NCBI GenBank assembly: GCA_947039985.1
Contig: CAMRAP010000078.1
Span: 1 to 7,740 of the forward strand
Origin: an uncultured Odoribacter sp.
GTDB taxonomy: Bacteria > Bacteroidota > Bacteroidia > Bacteroidales > Marinifilaceae
Direction: 5' to 3'
DNA: 7,740 bases
Each line of letters begins with the position of its first letter. The first letter of the stretch is position 1. Below the pieces are notes generated by a model. That model searched no databases. It was not told where the DNA came from and saw only the letters and a program-made list of their open reading frames with translations. Position numbers and translations under genes: made by a program. Of this stretch, positions 4,470 to 7,740 are shown in pieces.

Positions 4470-7298
4470 TTATAATCCATCAATAAACGTTTCGACGTAC
4501 GATTTGATTTTTAGAATAATTCGTTCAGCCACTGTTTTACGCTCTTTTAGGGCGGGATGCTGATTCATTAAACCAATCACATCTTTGGTTAGTGGTTCTT
4601 TTTCTGTAAATAGATAATCCTTTATCATCAACTCTAATTTCTCTGCATCGAGGTTTTCACTTTGACTTAAAGATTGGATTGCCTCTACCCTCTTGGCGTC
4701 TACAAAGCTATAAAAATCATTTTCAATGTGATCTTCATTTTCAATGCGTAGCAAGTTTTCGGACATGAATTTTTCGATCAACTCACGCTTACTTCTTAAA
4801 CCAACTTCCATGGATAAGAATGATTCGATAGACCTTTTTAGTTCCTCCTTATTCTCCTCCGATTCACCTTTTAACTTCACCAACAACTGTAAGATGTATG
4901 CTACATTGATCTCGTCATGGTGTATCAATTCAAGCTCAAAATCTACATCTTCGAGAATGGACACCTTTTCTGACGGACTACCTGGTTTCACTTTATCATA
5001 TAGATCCAGATACTTGCTTTTATAGTCGTTAAAGGTCTGTTCGTCTAGTCCTAAATCGTCGTATGTAAACTCTGTAAATGAGTTTATTTTGTTCATCAAT
5101 CGCATTAATTGCCTAAATGCAATCACAAAAGAGAGCTCTGCATCTTCGTCTAGCAAACTATTTACGCTGTCGGGCGTTGGAGTAATCTCATACAATTTTT
5201 GCGTAGAGAGATTAAACTCCTTCACAAAGTCATCATAGGGAGGCATGATAATTTCGCTGCTCGCTTCTTTGTTAGAGAACAGTGTGATGGCATCATCCGT
5301 TGCCTGCTTTAAATTCCTAAAACAGACTATGTTTCCTTGTGATTTCAGTTCGTTCAAGATTCTGTTTGTGCGAGAATATGCCTGTATTAAACCATGATAG
5401 TTTAGGTTTTTATCCACATACAAAGTGTTGAGTGTTTTGCTATCAAAACCTGTTAAGAACATATTGACAACCAAGAGTATGTCTACATTACGATTCTTTA
5501 CTTTCTGAGAAATATCATTATAGTAGTTATAAAAAGAACCACTGTCTTTGGTGCTGAAATTTGTACCGAACATTTTGTTATAATCGGTGATACAATCGTC
5601 CAATTTATCACGAGAATGACCATAGGGAGCATCTGGTTCACACACCACCCCCTCATCAAAGTCCACATAGCCCTTAGCCTCTTTGTCCTCTTCGTTTGCT
5701 TGGTAAGAGAAAATAGTTGCCACTTTCAAGCCGTGCTCCTTTTTCTTGAAAAGGTCGTAGTATTGAATCAGCACGGGTATACTTGGCACGCAGAACATAG
5801 CCGAGAACTCTTTGTTGTGCGTTTTACGCCCGTAATTGTCGATGATATGGTCTACAATCTTTTCCAGTCGCTCGGGTGCTTCCATCACCTCTTTGGTATC
5901 TATTGCCTCTACGTTTATATCTACAATCGAATCTTTTTTCTTGACGGTGTTAATGTACTCAACGGAGAATCGCAACACATTTTCGTCTCTAATGGCATCT
6001 GTAATCACGTATTGGTGCAGGCATTGTTCAAATAGACTCTCTGTGGTGTAGTTGCCGTATTGATTTATGGATGCATTTTTTTTGAATATCGGTGTACCTG
6101 TAAATCCAAACATTTGGGCTTTGGGGAAGTACATTTTTATACGCTGGTGAGTGTCGCCGAATTGGCTACGATGGCATTCGTCAAAGATAAAAACCATTTT
6201 CTGATCCTTGAATTTGTTCATAACGCTTTTGTAGCGACTGCTTTTTACGGCTACGTCAAATTTTTGAATCGTGGTGACAATCATTTTAACGCTAGGATCA
6301 TCAAACTGCTTGACAAGCGTCGCTGTATTAGCTGTGCCGTCAATACTACCATTGCTAAAGCTGTTAAACTCTTTGGTGGTCTGATAGTCCAAATCTTTTC
6401 TATCCACCACAAACACCACCTTTTTAATCTTGGGGAGTTGCGTGAGTAGCTGACTGGCTTTAAATGAGGTTAGTGTTTTACCACTACCCGTTGTGTGCCA
6501 AATGAATCCATTTTTATCGCTACTCTTCACCCGATCAACAATGGCTTCTACGGCATAGTATTGGTATGGACGAAGCACCATAAGGATCTCGTAGGTTTCG
6601 TTTAGGACAATGTATTTGCATATCATTTTCGAGAGGTGGCAGGTGTCAAGAAATGTGTATGCAAACTGTTGAAGCTGTGTGATCGGCTTGTTGTCGATGT
6701 CGCTCCAATAGAATGTTTGTTTAAATGTTCTGGCAGATATTTTGTTGTTGGCGTAGTATTTGGTGTTTACACCGTTGCTAATCACAAACAGTTGTATGTA
6801 GTTAAACAATCCGTAGCCTGCCGAATAGCTGTGACGCTCATAGCGATTGGTCTGCTCAAAAGCCTCTTTCAACTCCAAGCCACGACGCTTTAGCTCTATT
6901 TGAACCAATGGAAAACCGTTGATCAGTATAGTGACATCGTAGCGATTTTTATATTTACCGTTTACAGTGACCTGATTGGTGACCTGATATCTGTTTTTGC
7001 ACCAATCAATTGTGTTCAAGAGAGTGATATACCCCACCTTACCATCGTCTTTTGTGTAGTCTATCTTAGATTCACGCAACAATTTAGCCTTTTGGAATAT
7101 AGAGCCTTTACGCAGTTTATTCAGAATCTGCATAAATTCAGCCTCTGAAAATGGCTCTATCTCGTTGAGCTCTTCAAGCTGCGTCTTTAGGTTAGCCACC
7201 AAGTCCGCTTCGTCCTTTATCTCCACAGATTGATAACCCAATTGAACTAGCTGTTCAATTAGATTTTCTTCTAACTCTCTTTCTGATTGGGTGCTCAT
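4470..7298 (-). CDS. hsdR: Type I restriction endonuclease motor subunit HsdR (type IC-like)
   Basis: HsdR joins HsdM2HsdS to form a complex that pulls in unmethylated foreign DNA by ATP-driven translocation and cuts it. Residues 1-240 hold the PD-(D/E)xK nuclease: D121, E135 and K137 in YDVTILINGFPLVQIELK, followed by the QxxxY motif QTNRY (149-153). The superfamily 2 helicase core has Walker A HTTGSGKT (268-275), DECH (373-376), TGTP (400-403), motif V FLTGFD (614-619) and motif VI QAYSRTNR (639-646). A helical C-terminal region, which contacts the methylase core in EcoR124I, ends at 942. Motif wording (RPYQ, WHTTGSGKTLTSFKA, YVITDAIRDE) closely follows EcoR124I. The frame is intact and the C terminus resembles that of EcoR124I, so the shorter length (942 against about 1038) is not a truncation. 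The start ATG overlaps the stop of the upstream gene (ATGA), suggesting translational coupling. HsdM and HsdS are not in the window. Confidence 0.97.
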   Translation of the reverse strand: MSTQSERELEENLIEQLVQLGYQSVEIKDEADLVANLKTQLEELNEIEPFSEAEFMQILNKLRKGSIFQKAKLLRESKIDYTKDDGKVGYITLLNTIDWCKNRYQVTNQVTVNGKYKNRYDVTILINGFPLVQIELKRRGLELKEAFEQTNRYERHSYSAGYGLFNYIQLFVISNGVNTKYYANNKISARTFKQTFYWSDIDNKPITQLQQFAYTFLDTCHLSKMICKYIVLNETYEILMVLRPYQYYAVEAIVDRVKSSDKNGFIWHTTGSGKTLTSFKASQLLTQLPKIKKVVFVVDRKDLDYQTTKEFNSFSNGSIDGTANTATLVKQFDDPSVKMIVTTIQKFDVAVKSSRYKSVMNKFKDQKMVFIFDECHRSQFGDTHQRIKMYFPKAQMFGFTGTPIFKKNASINQYGNYTTESLFEQCLHQYVITDAIRDENVLRFSVEYINTVKKKDSIVDINVEAIDTKEVMEAPERLEKIVDHIIDNYGRKTHNKEFSAMFCVPSIPVLIQYYDLFKKKEHGLKVATIFSYQANEEDKEAKGYVDFDEGVVCEPDAPYGHSRDKLDDCITDYNKMFGTNFSTKDSGSFYNYYNDISQKVKNRNVDILLVVNMFLTGFDSKTLNTLYVDKNLNYHGLIQAYSRTNRILNELKSQGNIVCFRNLKQATDDAITLFSNKEASSEIIMPPYDDFVKEFNLSTQKLYEITPTPDSVNSLLDEDAELSFVIAFRQLMRLMNKINSFTEFTYDDLGLDEQTFNDYKSKYLDLYDKVKPGSPSEKVSILEDVDFELELIHHDEINVAYILQLLVKLKGESEENKEELKRSIESFLSMEVGLRSKRELIEKFMSENLLRIENEDHIENDFYSFVDAKRVEAIQSLSQSENLDAEKLELMIKDYLFTEKEPLTKDVIGLMNQHPALKERKTVAERIILKIKSYVETFIDGL

Positions 7299-7740
7299 AA
7301 GTTATTATGTTTATCTAGTAAATCTTTCAAATAACACTCAATACGTATAGTATATAATATATTATTTCTAACAAATACATCATTATATGTTTCCACATAT
7401 CTCCTCAATAAAAAATCTTCATACGTACTAGCTTCTATCTTTAATCCTGCTTCATAAATATGTTTCATTCTTTGTTCATCATTTTGCCAAGCAAGATCCA
7501 CAATCCTTTTATAACTACGATCTATCTTTTTATCTTTTTGAGCTGCAATAGGAATTTTCTCTTCCAAAAGTTCAAAATAAGACAACAAGCTTCTTAATAT
7601 ATCTGGAATATTATTAATCATACTTTGAACTGATTGATAACTAATAAAACTACTATCTATTGTAACATCAGACACTTTATTCATAATAGATTTCAACTCT
7701 CTTTTTTTCTCTCTTATAATATTATCATCTTTGGAAGCTA
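7295..7740 (-). CDS. Unrecognised gene, 3' part only, translationally coupled to hsdR
   Basis: The frame is open from the right edge to the TGA at 7295, giving 147 residues. The true start lies outside; an internal TTG at 7696 is not a convincing start because the frame continues upstream of it (ASKDDNIIREKKRE). The stop overlaps the hsdR start codon as ATGA. The protein is rich in Lys, Asp, Glu, Ile, Leu and Tyr. It looks mainly helical, with no signal peptide, membrane segment or cysteine motif. I do not recognise a family. I see none of the target-recognition or conserved-region features of HsdS and none of the HsdM methylase motifs, though an HsdS C terminus cannot be fully excluded. By my count of 7321-7740, GC is about 26%, well below two sampled 60-base stretches of hsdR (40 and 45%). 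That fits a horizontally acquired accessory gene. A role with the restriction system is inferred from position only. Confidence 0.75.
   Translation of the reverse strand, partial: ASKDDNIIREKKRELKSIMNKVSDVTIDSSFISYQSVQSMINNIPDILRSLLSYFELLEEKIPIAAQKDKKIDRSYKRIVDLAWQNDEQRMKHIYEAGLKIEASTYEDFLLRRYVETYNDVFVRNNILYTIRIECYLKDLLDKHNNL

Noticed and set aside
4703..4710. TAGCTTTG on the minus strand within hsdR as a possible nth promoter
   Set aside because: No TTTG or TTG element lies at the required distance upstream, so it is probably a chance match in coding sequence.
5616..6449. Plus-strand open frames (139 and 129 codons) opposite hsdR
   Set aside because: They are antisense to the helicase core, whose motifs are intact on the minus strand. 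No promoter or recognisable protein supports them.

Overview
All the genes I can support in this window lie on the minus strand. The window reads as part of a Bacteroidota chromosome, most likely Bacteroidales. The evidence is two good matches to the Bacteroidota -7 promoter element TAnnTTTG (both TACTTTTG), the lack of strong Shine-Dalgarno sequences before the start codons, and an ABC-F protein with a second ATPase domain of a type I associate with this phylum. I cannot name a genus or species.

In the direction of transcription, from the right edge to the left: (1) The 3' part of an unrecognised, very AT-rich gene runs off the right edge. Its stop codon overlaps the start codon of the next gene (ATGA). 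(2) hsdR encodes a complete type I restriction endonuclease motor subunit of the EcoR124I (type IC) kind. Its HsdM and HsdS partners are not in the window and would be expected beyond the right edge. (3) nth (endonuclease III, base excision repair) starts 15 bases after hsdR and is probably read with it. (4) After a 67-base gap holding a candidate promoter and an inverted repeat around it, lipA and lipB follow 12 bases apart. They are the two enzymes of endogenous lipoate synthesis: LipB transfers octanoate from acyl carrier protein to a target domain and LipA inserts the two sulfurs. (5) A 93-base gap with a candidate promoter and a leader hairpin precedes an ABC-F ATPase of the YbiT subfamily. 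A clear intrinsic terminator follows it. (6) The leftmost 426 bases hold no convincing gene, only AT-rich DNA with small hairpins and a possible leftward promoter at the very edge.

Most of the window is housekeeping (lipoate synthesis, DNA repair, ribosome-associated ATPase), with the edge of a defence module on the right. The points most worth a second look are the lost catalytic residues in one ATP site of the ABC-F protein, the inverted repeat around the lipA promoter, the hairpin in the ABC-F leader, and the unidentified 26% GC gene translationally coupled to hsdR. I do not see a wholly new system inside these bounds. If one exists, its remaining parts lie past the right edge.
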